The position numbers were made by a program, and so were the translations under genes. Below the pieces are notes generated by a model. The model saw only the letters and a program-made list of their open reading frames with translations. It was not told the origin of the DNA and did not search any database. Source: Pseudomonadota bacterium (GTDB taxonomy: Bacteria > Pseudomonadota > Alphaproteobacteria > Rhizobiales > Beijerinckiaceae). Taken from it: DNA of 64,000 bases. Below, piece by piece: positions 20,406-27,686 of the stretch. The stretch is taken from positions 31,337 through 95,336 of the forward strand of contig JAJXWB010000013.1 in the NCBI GenBank assembly GCA_021781815.1. Reading direction: 5' to 3'. Numbering within the stretch: the stretch's first letter is position 1; the number at the start of each line of letters is the position of its first letter.

Positions 20406-20768
20406 ATGCCTCCGCGCGACACGCACAACAAATTGCCGTTCGCCCGCAGACTTCGACGCGAAATGACGGTCGCCGAGTCTATGCTGTGGCGCGCATTGCG
20501 AGACTCACGTCTCGGCGGACTGAAATTTCGTCGGCAAGTTCCGATCGGCCGCTATGTCGTCGATTTCCTTAGCGTCGAAAGCCGTCTGATCGTTGAACTC
20601 GACGGGCCGCCGCACGACGATCCGATGCAACGGGCGCACGACGATGCCCGAGACCGTTGACTGCGCGAGCAGGGTTATCGCGTTCTACGTTTCTCGAACG
20701 ATCTTGCGCTTGGCGGTATGGACCTGTTGTTGGCGAGAATAAGAATCGCGACCGGCTTGCGAGAGTGA
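20406..20768 (+). pseudogene. DUF559 (Vsr-like endonuclease fold) gene with in-frame stop
   Basis: The reading frame starts MPPRDTHNKLPFARRLRREM and carries the DUF559 motifs MLWRALRDSRLGGLKFRRQ, GRYVVDFLSVESRLIVELDG and PPHDD. A TGA at 20658-20660 interrupts it after DDARDR. The same frame then continues LREQGYRVLRFSNDLAL to a TGA at 20766-20768. Intact family members usually read through here with a Trp or similar residue before LREQGYRVLRF, so a single TGG-to-TGA change would explain the break. The active-site-like core lies before the stop, while the closing strand-helix lies after it, so the truncated product is probably inactive. Readthrough cannot be excluded. The gene lies between REP-like palindromes. 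Confidence 0.8.
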
Positions 20769-20776
20769 CGCGGACT

Positions 20777-20801
20777 CCCTCTCTCGTGAAACGGGAGAGG
20801 G
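20777..20801. repeat. REP-like palindrome, copy B
   Basis: CCCTCTCTCGT, GAA, ACGGGAGAGGG forms an 11-bp hairpin with one G-T pair just after the DUF559 frame. It is the same type as the first stem of copy A and in the same orientation. It lacks a clear second hairpin. Confidence 0.7.
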
Positions 20802-20817
20802 GGGCTTCGCGCGGCAC

Positions 20818-21279
20818 TTACGGGTATAAATTCCGCACATCTTGTTCGCTGAGCGGCTTGCCTCTACTCAACATGCGACGGCAGATACCGGTCGCGACTA
20901 CATAGATGCCCTGATGTTTTGTCGGATCGCCGATTAACAGTGGTAACTTGGCCAATAACATGTATCCATCCGCACCGATTTCTTTTCCAACCTCTGCAAA
21001 TTGGCGCAGCTTTGAAATTTGGACCGTCGCAGACTTCGGTAACCCGGGCCACTCTTGTTCGCGTGCGAGGTAGCGTCCTTGGTCGAAGGATTGGTATGCT
21101 GTGCGGGCACAGTCTGGCGATACCCTTCCTCGAATGGTTTGTGCGCAAAAGTCGAGGCCAAAGTGGAACATTGCGTTATCGGCTAGCCCCACTTGAAAGC
21201 CCAATGCCGTTGCCCGACGGAAAAAGTTGTCCGAGTCTTCCATGATGTCTTCCGCGCACATTACCTTAATATGTAACAT
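20818..21279 (-). CDS. Orphan protein of unknown function, lower GC than surroundings
   Basis: A 153-residue frame runs from the ATG at 21279; an ATG at 21261 (MCAEDIMEDSDNFF) is an equally possible start. Both are preceded by AAGGTA at short range. The protein has normal-looking composition and heptad-like hydrophobic spacing, with segments such as RRATALGFQVGLADNAMFHF and SKLRQFAEVGKEIGADGYM, and no signal peptide or membrane span. I do not recognise a family. The coding region is visibly poorer in G+C than genes on either side and uses more A/T-ending codons, which together with its REP-bordered position suggests recent acquisition. It could belong to a phage- or plasmid-derived remnant. 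Confidence 0.6.
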   Translation of the reverse strand: MLHIKVMCAEDIMEDSDNFFRRATALGFQVGLADNAMFHFGLDFCAQTIRGRVSPDCARTAYQSFDQGRYLAREQEWPGLPKSATVQISKLRQFAEVGKEIGADGYMLLAKLPLLIGDPTKHQGIYVVATGICRRMLSRGKPLSEQDVRNLYP

Positions 21280-21476
21280 TACCTTGTATAGAAGCGCCCG
21301 CGCGGACGGGAAGGGGTTACCATCAAATTTGTGGGACGACTGTTGTCAATGCATTGGGCGTTCAACTGCGTCGTGCCACTTGCTCGAATTCCGCGCGCGT
21401 TGGAGCGCGACTCAGCTGGCCGGCGACGACAATTGTTTCTAGGCTAGTGCGCGTTCCGCAGCAGACGCCCTCATCC
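21280..21476. other. AT-richer spacer between orphan gene and REP copy C
   Basis: I find no gene here. The DNA remains lower in G+C up to about 21440. It holds the presumed promoter of the orphan gene, reading left. The ten-base sequence AAGGTAATGT occurs twice on the minus strand, around each of the two candidate start codons (21279 and 21261). Confidence 0.45.
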
Positions 21477-21521
21477 GTCGCGCATTCGCGCGACACCTTC
21501 TCCCGCATTGGCGGGAGAAGG
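21477..21521. repeat. REP-like double palindrome, copy C (inverted relative to A)
   Basis: GTCGCGC, ATTC, GCGCGAC is followed at once by the 11-bp hairpin CCTTCTCCCGC, ATTG, GCGGGAGAAGG (21496-21521), preceded by CGCCCTCATCC. Read on the minus strand, this has the same layout as copy A, so A and C face each other across the 1.3-kb patch. Confidence 0.75.
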
Positions 21522-21529
21522 GCGCCACG

Positions 21530-22036
21530 TCACGGCTTGATGTACCGGAACCCCTGCTGCTCCAGCGCGGCGATCTCGCCGACCGCGGCGCGGATGACGT
21601 CCTCGCGCTTCACGCCGTAGAGGTCCCTGTCCGGATCGAGTCTTCGCACGATCAGGGTGTTGCGGCACACCTCGAATTTGACACCCTCGGCCTTGAGACG
21701 ATCGATCGCCCGTTCGGCGGCGGCATTGCCTTTGGCCCACATCAGCAGGTCGACGCCGTCCCCTTGCAGCACGATCCTCAGATCGAGATTTTCAACGCCG
21801 ACCGCCTCGACGTGGTTCTGCGCGACCTGCAGGAGGTGGCGAAAGCGGCCGTTGAACAGGCCGGCGGGCTGGTCGACGTGGTAGATCACGCGCTGCCTGC
21901 CGTACCCGTCGAAGGTCATGTCGCGCACCCAGGACGCCGTCGGACCTTTCGTGCGCCCGAAGGCGTAGGCGCCAATGGCGAGCGCGGCGACGCCGACGAC
22001 GAGGGTCAAAGGAAGAGTGGCGCGCCTAAGATGCAT
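21530..22036 (-). CDS. DsrE/DsrF-like family protein with N-terminal membrane anchor
   Basis: This is a 168-residue protein. From the ATG at 22036, a short basic start (MHLRRA) leads into a single hydrophobic segment (about residues 7-27), consistent with an uncleaved anchor or signal peptide. The rest resembles DsrE/F-like folds: RVIYHVDQPAGLFNGRFRHL, NHVEAVGVENLDLRIVLQGDG and GVKFEVCRNTL. The one Cys lies at the position where DsrE-type proteins carry a sulfur-relay cysteine, which is suggestive only. The longer frame upstream of 22036 lacks family content. It is divergent from leuB. Confidence 0.75.
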   Translation of the reverse strand: MHLRRATLPLTLVVGVAALAIGAYAFGRTKGPTASWVRDMTFDGYGRQRVIYHVDQPAGLFNGRFRHLLQVAQNHVEAVGVENLDLRIVLQGDGVDLLMWAKGNAAAERAIDRLKAEGVKFEVCRNTLIVRRLDPDRDLYGVKREDVIRAAVGEIAALEQQGFRYIKP

Positions 22037-22178
22037 GGGAGCCTCGCTCCGGGCCGGCCCGCCCCGTTTCGGGACAACCCGCCGCCGGTCGCCTGCTTCG
22101 TCCAAGTTTCGCGCCGCGCTTGCCGGAACGGCGCCGGTTCTGTAGCAAACGCGCAAACAACGTAAATGAGAGCGCGCG

Positions 22179-23282
22179 ATGAACAGCTACAAGCTCCTGC
22201 TGCTGCCCGGCGACGGCATCGGCCCCGAAGTGATGGCCGAGGTCGAGAAGATGCTCGCGCGCCTGACAGAAATGGGCGTCGCCCGGTTCGAGACGGAGCG
22301 CGGCCTCGTCGGCGGCGCGGCCTATGACGCGCACGGCCAGGCGATTTCCGAGAGTGACATGGCGCTCGCGATGGCCGCAGACGCCGTGCTGTTCGGCGCG
22401 GTCGGCGGCCCGAAATGGGACGGCGTGCCCTACGAGGTCCGTCCGGAAGCGGGGCTGTTGCGCTTGCGGAAAGATCTTGCGCTGTTCGCCAATCTGCGTC
22501 CGGCGATCTGCTATCCGGCTCTCGCCGAGGCCTCCTCGCTCAAGCGCGAGATCGTCGAGGGCCTCGACATCATGATCGTGCGGGAGCTGACCGGCGGCGT
22601 CTATTTCGGCGAACCGAAGCAGATCATCGATCTCGGCAACGGCCAGAAGCGCGGCATCGACACGCAGGTCTACGACACCTACGAGATCGAGCGCATCGGC
22701 CGCGTCGCCTTCGAACTGGCTCGCAAGCGCCGCAACAAGGTGACGAGTTCCGAAAAGCGCAACGTCATGAAATCAGGCGTGCTCTGGCATGAGACGATCG
22801 TCGCCCTGCACAGGCGCGATTACGCGGACGTGACGCTCGAACACCAGCTTGCGGATTCACTGGCCATGCAGCTCGTGCGCTGGCCCAAGCAGTTCGATGT
22901 GATCGTCACCGACAATCTGTTCGGCGACATGCTCTCGGATATCGCAGCCATGCTGACGGGTTCGCTCGGCATGCTGCCGTCCGCCTCGCTCGGCGAGGTC
23001 GACAAGGCGACAGACAAGCGCCGCGCGCTCTATGAGCCGGTCCACGGCTCGGCGCCGGACATCGCCGGGAAGGGCATGGCCAATCCGATCGCCATGATCG
23101 GCTCGCTCGCCATGTGCCTGCGTTATTCATTCGGATTGGGAGATGCAGCCGATGCAGTCGACGCGGCGATCTCTGCTACGCTTGCAGCGGGCCTGCGCAC
23201 GGCAGACATCAAGAGCGACGCGCGCGAGGCGATTTCGACATCGGCGATGGGCGACGCCATCATCGCGCGGCTGAAGGCCTAG
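22179..23282 (+). CDS. leuB: 3-isopropylmalate dehydrogenase
   Basis: This 367-residue enzyme of leucine synthesis oxidatively decarboxylates 3-isopropylmalate with NAD+. [13 protein letters not shown] is the N-terminal signature; [16 protein letters not shown] [14 protein letters not shown] and [25 protein letters not shown] contain the metal-binding acidic residues; [21 protein letters not shown] is the cofactor site. The Arg-rich substrate region reads [15 protein letters not shown]. It is complete. No other leu gene is adjacent. Confidence 0.96.
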   Translation: MNSYKLLLLPGDGIGPEVMAEVEKMLARLTEMGVARFETERGLVGGAAYDAHGQAISESDMALAMAADAVLFGAVGGPKWDGVPYEVRPEAGLLRLRKDLALFANLRPAICYPALAEASSLKREIVEGLDIMIVRELTGGVYFGEPKQIIDLGNGQKRGIDTQVYDTYEIERIGRVAFELARKRRNKVTSSEKRNVMKSGVLWHETIVALHRRDYADVTLEHQLADSLAMQLVRWPKQFDVIVTDNLFGDMLSDIAAMLTGSLGMLPSASLGEVDKATDKRRALYEPVHGSAPDIAGKGMANPIAMIGSLAMCLRYSFGLGDAADAVDAAISATLAAGLRTADIKSDAREAISTSAMGDAIIARLKA

Positions 23283-23296
23283 CCGCCAGCGTGAAC

Positions 23297-23331
23297 CCGC
23301 CCCCGGCCCGAATTGCGGGCCTCGGGGGCGG
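23297..23331. terminator. Strong hairpin between leuB and a convergent gene
   Basis: CCGCCCCCGGCCCG pairs with CGGGCC-TC-GGGGGCGG, a 14-bp stem with a two-base bulge and a loop of about five bases. It lies 15 bases after leuB and 18 bases from the end of the convergent small gene, where a two-way terminator would be expected. No T-run follows, so intrinsic termination is uncertain. Confidence 0.5.
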
Positions 23332-23348
23332 CCCCGTCGCGCCGCCTG

Positions 23349-23642
23349 CTAGAACGGGTAGCGGTAGCTCGGATCCGGGCGCCAGAGCAGATCCGGCGAA
23401 TAGGATTCGTAGGGCTGGAAATTGTAAATCGTGTTCTGCAGCACGCTCAGTCGGTCGCGGCTGCCGACGGGCACCATCGTTCCCGGATCGAGAAATGAGC
23501 GCGGCCGGACGACGATCACGCCGGCGCGGGCATGGTGGGCATGGTGGATGCGCTTGCGCGGCCGCGCGTCAGCGGAGGCAGCGAACGTAAGCGCCGCTGC
23601 GGCGCAGATCGCCGCTGATATCAGTCTGGTTGAAAGTTTCAT
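23349..23642 (-). CDS. Small secreted protein, His-rich after signal peptide
   Basis: This is a 97-residue protein. The start at 23642 gives a clear signal peptide, MKLSTRLISAAIC followed by an Ala-rich core ending ASADA. The mature part opens RPRKRIHHAHHARAG and ends in a Tyr/Pro-rich segment (YESYSPDLLWRPDPSYRYPF). I do not recognise a named family. Comparable small exported proteins with a basic His patch and YRYPF-like ends are common in Hyphomicrobiales. The His cluster might bind metal, which is inference. Confidence 0.65.
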   Translation of the reverse strand: MKLSTRLISAAICAAAALTFAASADARPRKRIHHAHHARAGVIVVRPRSFLDPGTMVPVGSRDRLSVLQNTIYNFQPYESYSPDLLWRPDPSYRYPF

Positions 23643-23771
23643 TCTGGCGCCTCGCAGCAAATCGATGAAAGTAAGTCTACCGCGGATTTCACTTCGGCGC
23701 ATCCCTGCCGTGGCGATTTTGAATAGGATATAGAGCGGCGGGATCGCGTCGCCAGCCGTTCGGAGACTACA

Positions 23772-24611
23772 TCAGCGGCGCATTGCCGCATGCGCGACCG
23801 GTTTGGGCCGCGTCGGCGCAGTTGCGGCGCGCGGGCGTGGGCGCGGGCCGCTGCAGGCTGCATCGCGGGCAAGCTCGCTGCGCGCGAAGTACCGCTGCAA
23901 TTCCTCGTCGTCGCTGGCGGCGGCGAGGTCGAGCCCTCCGATCAGACACGCCATCTGCCGGCGCGTAAATGCTGTTCCGTCTGGCCCGCAGGCGGCGCCG
24001 AACACTTGCAGCAGCGGTTCGTCCGCTGCGAAGCGGAATACAGCGCAGCCCTCGCGCGCGGCGGCCTGGCCCGGCGCGGCGATTCGCGCCTCGGCCCATT
24101 CGGCCTGTCCGAACCGGGTCAGAATGGCCGTCGCCCGGCCGAGCCCGTCGAGCGCAAGTCCCGCGTCGGCCGCGCGGCGCGCGCTTTCGACAAACAGGGT
24201 CTGGTTCGGCGCGCCTTCGCCGCCGACGCGATGCACGACAACCCGCAGATAGGGCTCCGCGCCGGTGAACACGCCGAAGGTCAGAACATCCTCGCGACCG
24301 CCTCCGGTCGAATGGCGTCGCATGCCGTAACTCGCCGCGGCGTGTGCGAATTCCGGCGCAGCGAAAGAATAGACGGGCAAGGGTTTTGGCGTCTCGACCC
24401 AGATCGGCGCCGGGGCCGGGGCCGCAGTCGGGCGTTCGGCGGGCGGGGCGATTGCCAGCACGAGATAGATGACGCCCAGCATTGCGCCAAGTCCGCTGAA
24501 CAGCGCGACTTCAAGGCGATGCCTGCGGGCCGCGCGCCCGGCGGCGGCGGCGATCGTGCCTGCCAGCCGGGCGATTTCCGGCCCGCCCGGTTGAAGAGCG
24601 ATCAGGGTCAT
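23772..24611 (-). CDS. Membrane-anchored protein of unknown function
   Basis: This is a 279-residue protein. From the ATG at 24611 (MTLIALQPGGPEIARLAG) a cytoplasmic part of about 40 residues is followed by one hydrophobic helix (about 41-60, LFSGLGAMLGVIYLVLAIA) and a Pro/Ala-rich linker. The remaining, probably periplasmic, domain contains TFGVFTGAEPYLRVVVHRVG, EGCAVFRFA and FGAACGPDGTAFTRRQMACLIGGLDL, with paired cysteines that could form disulfides. It ends in a basic, Pro-rich tail. I recognise the overall pattern as a conserved alphaproteobacterial hypothetical protein but cannot give a function. Confidence 0.65.
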   Translation of the reverse strand: MTLIALQPGGPEIARLAGTIAAAAGRAARRHRLEVALFSGLGAMLGVIYLVLAIAPPAERPTAAPAPAPIWVETPKPLPVYSFAAPEFAHAAASYGMRRHSTGGGREDVLTFGVFTGAEPYLRVVVHRVGGEGAPNQTLFVESARRAADAGLALDGLGRATAILTRFGQAEWAEARIAAPGQAAAREGCAVFRFAADEPLLQVFGAACGPDGTAFTRRQMACLIGGLDLAAASDDEELQRYFARSELARDAACSGPRPRPRAATAPTRPKPVAHAAMRR

Positions 24612-24835
24612 GGACGCAACTCCGCGGCGTTGTGCAGCCTTGTCGGGCGCCCCCAACCTGTCCGGATGCGTTGAGCGATCCGTTAACTTCGACGCCGCGA
24701 TTGAAATCAGCGTGAACGAGCCGTTGGCGGAAAAGGTTAACGACGGCCTCGGCCGGCGCGCGCCAAGGGCGTCGCAAGGCTTGCCCCCGCGGGCGCCCCG
24801 GTGTAGGGAAGCCCGCATCGGAGCGCATCGCGCCC

Positions 24836-24841
24836 TGAGGA
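24836..24841 (+). promoter_or_regulatory. Ribosome binding site of the asd leader peptide
   Basis: TGAGGA lies six bases before the ATG at 24848. It is the main argument that the tiny Thr-rich ORF is really translated, and it is stronger than the GGGA site before asd itself. Confidence 0.7.
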
Positions 24842-24847
24842 TCGGCC

Positions 24848-24916
24848 ATGTTCGCAATTTCGACCATCACGGCGGCGACGACGAAAACGACGGCGAAAGC
24901 GGTCGTTAAGGCCTAG
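24848..24916 (+). CDS. Putative threonine-rich leader peptide upstream of asd
   Basis: This is a 22-codon ORF, ATG to TAG, ending 94 bases before asd. Six of residues 6-15 are Thr (positions 6, 8, 11, 12, 14, 15; five ACG and one ACC), with Ile at 4 and 7 and Lys at 13, 17 and 21. The composition recalls thrL of E. coli, whose Thr and Ile codons sense charged tRNA for the thrABC operon. Asd makes aspartate semialdehyde, the precursor of Thr, Ile, Met and Lys, so stalling at Thr codons would make regulatory sense. The downstream spacer can fold in two mutually exclusive ways. Attenuation is inference; the ORF, its ribosome site and its composition are seen directly. Confidence 0.65.
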   Translation: MFAISTITAATTKTTAKAVVKA

Positions 24917-24925
24917 TTCATCCTC

Positions 24926-24987
24926 GCTCCGGCATTCCCCCGGACCACGGGGGAGGTCCCGCAAGACGCGCGGACATCCGGGGGAGC
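24926..24987 (+). promoter_or_regulatory. Possible attenuator with alternative hairpins before asd
   Basis: The segment TTCCCCCGG (24935-24943) can pair with GGGGGAG at 24949-24955 (7 bp, one G-T) or with CCGGGGGAG at 24978-24986 (9 bp, one G-T). GGACC (24942-24946) can instead pair with GGTCC (24955-24959). These options exclude one another, as expected of a switch. No T-run follows, so control by Rho or by access to the asd start is more likely than an intrinsic terminator. Confidence 0.45.
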
Positions 24988-25010
24988 CTCTCAAGAACGG
25001 GATCAATGCA

Positions 25011-26060
25011 ATGGGCTATCAGGCCGACGGCTATAAGGTCGCAATTGTCGGGGCCACGGGCAACGTGGGCCGCGAAATGCTCGATATTCTGGCCGAGCGC
25101 CAATTTCCGGTGTCGGAGGTCGCGCCGCTCGCCTCCTCGCGCTCCATCGGCACGGAAGTCTCCTTCGGCGACAAGGTGCTGAAGTGCAAGCACCTCGACA
25201 CCTACGATTTTTCCGACGTCGACATCTGCCTGATGTCGGCCGGCGGGACCGTGTCGAAGGACTGGAGCCCGAAGATCGGCGCGCAGGGTTGCGTCGTCAT
25301 CGATAATTCGTCGGCCTGGCGCTACGACATGGACGTGCCGCTGATCGTGCCCGAGGTGAACGCGGATGCGGTCCAGGGCTTCCGCAAGAAGAACATCATC
25401 GCCAATCCGAACTGCTCGACCGCGCAACTCGTCGTCGCGCTGAAGCCGCTGCACGACCGCTTCGGGATCAAGCGCGTCGTCGTCTCGACCTATCAATCCG
25501 TATCGGGCGCGGGCAAGGAGGCGATGGACGAATTATTTGCGCAGACACGGGCGATTTTCGTGTCCGACGCCGTCGAATCGAAGAAGTTTCCCAAGCGCAT
25601 CGCCTTCAATCTCATTCCGCAGATCGACGTCTTCATGGAGGACGGCTTCACCAAGGAGGAATGGAAGATGATGGCGGAGACGAAGAAGATCCTCGATCCC
25701 AGGATCAAGCTCGTCGCCACCTGCGTGCGTGTGCCCGTGTTCATCAGCCATTCGGAATCGGTCAATGTCGAATTCGAGAAGCCGGTCACTGCCGACGAGG
25801 CGCGTGGTATCCTGCGCGAGGCGCCGGGCGTGCTGGTGATCGACAAGCACGAGCCCGGCGGTTACATCACGCCGCACGAGGCGGCCGGCGAAGACGCCAC
25901 CTACGTCTCGCGCATCCGCGAGGATGCAACGGTCGAGAACGGCCTCGCGTTCTGGTGCGTCAGCGACAATCTGCGCAAGGGCGCGGCGCTCAACGCGGTG
26001 CAGATCGCCGAAACGCTCGCCAACCGCAAGCTGATCACGCCGAAAAAGAAGGCGGCGTGA
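25011..26060 (+). CDS. asd: Aspartate-semialdehyde dehydrogenase
   Basis: This 349-residue enzyme reduces aspartyl phosphate with NADPH to aspartate semialdehyde, the branch point to Lys/diaminopimelate, Thr, Met and Ile. VAIVGATGNVGREML is the NADP-binding motif. IIANPNCSTAQLV carries the catalytic Cys135, and TYQSVSGAGKEAMDEL and RIKLVATCVRVPVFISHSESV are substrate-site segments. The ATG at 25011 has GGGA eight bases upstream. A Thr-rich leader ORF precedes it, suggesting feedback control at the transcript level. Confidence 0.96.
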   Translation: MGYQADGYKVAIVGATGNVGREMLDILAERQFPVSEVAPLASSRSIGTEVSFGDKVLKCKHLDTYDFSDVDICLMSAGGTVSKDWSPKIGAQGCVVIDNSSAWRYDMDVPLIVPEVNADAVQGFRKKNIIANPNCSTAQLVVALKPLHDRFGIKRVVVSTYQSVSGAGKEAMDELFAQTRAIFVSDAVESKKFPKRIAFNLIPQIDVFMEDGFTKEEWKMMAETKKILDPRIKLVATCVRVPVFISHSESVNVEFEKPVTADEARGILREAPGVLVIDKHEPGGYITPHEAAGEDATYVSRIREDATVENGLAFWCVSDNLRKGAALNAVQIAETLANRKLITPKKKAA

Positions 26061-26082
26061 GGCAAGGGGCGGACCGTCCGGG

Positions 26083-26631
26083 TCAGGAGAACCTCTTCAC
26101 CCAGGCGACATATCGGTCCATCCAGCCCTGCACGAAGGCGCGGCTCATCGGGCCGATGTCGCCTTGCGCGTCGAACAATCCCTCCTTCATCTGGAGGAAG
26201 GCTTCCGGGCCCGGCATCGTCGGCATGTCCAGATAGGCGAGCACGTTGCGCAGGTTCTGTTGCGCCAGCGCCGTGCCGACCGCGCCGGGCGAGACGCCGA
26301 TGACGCCCGCCGGCTTGCCGGCCCAGGCGTTCTGGCCGTAGGGCCGCGAGCCGTGGTCGATCGCATTCTTGAGAACGCCGGGAATGGAGCGATTATATTC
26401 CGCGGTGACGAAGATCACGCCGTTCGCCGCAGCGATGTCGGCTTTCATCCGCATGACGGCCGGCGCCTGACGAGCGTCGTCGTCCTGATTGTAGAGCGGC
26501 AGGTCGCCGATTTCGACCTGATGCAAATCAAAATCCTTCGGCGCGCGCAACACAAGCGCGCGCGCCAGGGTCCGGTTGAACGACTCCCTGCGCAGACTGC
26601 CGACGACCACGGCGATTCGATAGCTGTCCAA
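26083..26631 (-). CDS. NADPH-dependent FMN reductase family protein (TTG start)
   Basis: This is a 182-residue flavodoxin-fold oxidoreductase. RIAVVVGSLRRESFNRTLA is the FMN phosphate-binding loop, VIFVTAEYNRSIPGVLKNAIDHGSR is the family signature, and GKPAGVIGVSPGAVGT follows. I set the start at the TTG of 26631 because the coding strand shows AGGAGG five bases upstream. The frame is open six codons further to another TTG that has no such site. Relatives include azoreductase- and chromate-reductase-like enzymes; the true substrate, probably quinones or other small acceptors, is unknown. Confidence 0.9.
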   Translation of the reverse strand: MDSYRIAVVVGSLRRESFNRTLARALVLRAPKDFDLHQVEIGDLPLYNQDDDARQAPAVMRMKADIAAANGVIFVTAEYNRSIPGVLKNAIDHGSRPYGQNAWAGKPAGVIGVSPGAVGTALAQQNLRNVLAYLDMPTMPGPEAFLQMKEGLFDAQGDIGPMSRAFVQGWMDRYVAWVKRFS

Positions 26632-26846
26632 ACACGCCTCCTGTCTCAACGATCAAGCGCCGAAATCAGATTTGGGACGGCGCAGCCCGGCTGACGGCGC
26701 GATGGTCGTCGCTGGCGCGACGCGACGACTCAGGCAGGCGCCTGATTGTGAAAGCAGATGTAGGGCGTTCGCCTGGCGCATCGAGGCCTGCGCGTCGCGC
26801 GCGCCCGCGCCGTCGTGCAAGCCGCGGCGGCGCCGAAACGCCGGGC

Positions 26847-27557
26847 TCAGAAACGCGGCGTGTCGAAAACTGCGCGCCACGCCTCTTCAGCCACCGGCTC
26901 GAACACGCCGCGCGTTTCGTCGAGCGCCAGCAGCCTGCCGTCAGCCACGCCGAAATAGGCGCCGTGAATGGAAAGCCGCCCCTTTTCCTCAAGCGTGCGA
27001 ATGCAGGGGAAGCTCCGGAGGTTTTCGATGCTCTGGCGCACCGACTGGAAGGCGAGCTGCTCGACGTAGGCGGCGTCGATCGCCCGCGGCGGCGCTCCCA
27101 GCCGCTGCGCCGCCGGCGCGATCAGCTTGATCCACTGGCCAATGAAATCGCCGGGCGACAACGGGCGGATATAGGGGTCGGCTTCGTTTTCGGCATAGGC
27201 CTTCACGCCGCCGCAGGACTCGTGGCCCATGACGATGATGTGCTCGACCCGCAGGCCCATCACGCCGAACTCGAGCGCGGCCGAGGTGGAGTGATAATCG
27301 TCGTTCGGCTTGTAGGGCGGCACAAGGGCCGCGACATTGCGCAGCACGAAGATTTCGCCGGGACTCGCATCGAAGATGACTTCCGGGGCGACGCGCGAAT
27401 CGGAACAGCCGATCAGCATCATCCGCGGCTTCTGGCCCGATTGCGCCAGCGTCTCGAACCGTCGCCGTTCGTTCGGGAACCGGCCCTCAAGAAACGCGCG
27501 ATACCCCTCGACAAGCCGATCAGGCAGCGGCCCGCTGTTCGTGTCCATTGTACTCAT
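26847..27557 (-). CDS. Beta-class carbonic anhydrase
   Basis: This 236-residue zinc enzyme interconverts CO2 and bicarbonate. The metal ligands are in MLIGCSDSRVAPE (Cys, Asp, Arg dyad) and IIVMGHESCGGVKA (His and Cys). VLRNVAALVPPY and STSAALEFGVMGLRVEHI are the other conserved segments. The start at 27557 gives MSTMDTNSGPLPDRLVEGYRA; a second ATG lies three codons later. It stands alone, 215 bases downstream (in map order) of the FMN reductase. Confidence 0.95.
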   Translation of the reverse strand: MSTMDTNSGPLPDRLVEGYRAFLEGRFPNERRRFETLAQSGQKPRMMLIGCSDSRVAPEVIFDASPGEIFVLRNVAALVPPYKPNDDYHSTSAALEFGVMGLRVEHIIVMGHESCGGVKAYAENEADPYIRPLSPGDFIGQWIKLIAPAAQRLGAPPRAIDAAYVEQLAFQSVRQSIENLRSFPCIRTLEEKGRLSIHGAYFGVADGRLLALDETRGVFEPVAEEAWRAVFDTPRF

Positions 27558-27638
27558 ATGCTTGTTTTGCCGCGCCGCGCGATCAAAGCCAAGAGATTTC
27601 GTACTTGATGAACGTTTCGGGCGAGGCCGCTAATGAAA

Positions 27639-27663
27639 GAAGCCCGGCCAATGGCCGGGCTTC
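27639..27663 (-). terminator. Rho-independent terminator of the outer-membrane barrel gene
   Basis: GAAGCCCGGCC, three bases, GGCCGGGCTTC is an 11-bp perfect stem. On the minus strand it is followed by TTTCATTA. It starts 24 bases after the stop codon of the gene at 27687-28334 and also faces the 5' side of the carbonic anhydrase gene. Confidence 0.8.
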
Positions 27664-27686
27664 GACAAGCGCGTCTTGACGCGATC

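Noticed and set aside
20658..20660. Selenocysteine reading of the TGA in the DUF559 frame
   Set aside because: Family members are not selenoproteins, the usual residue here is aromatic, and no stable stem-loop of SECIS type lies directly after the codon. A nonsense mutation is simpler.
24926..24987. T-box or other tRNA-sensing riboswitch before asd
   Set aside because: No specifier loop or T-box consensus is visible, and T-boxes are rare in alphaproteobacteria. The Thr-rich ORF explains the region better.
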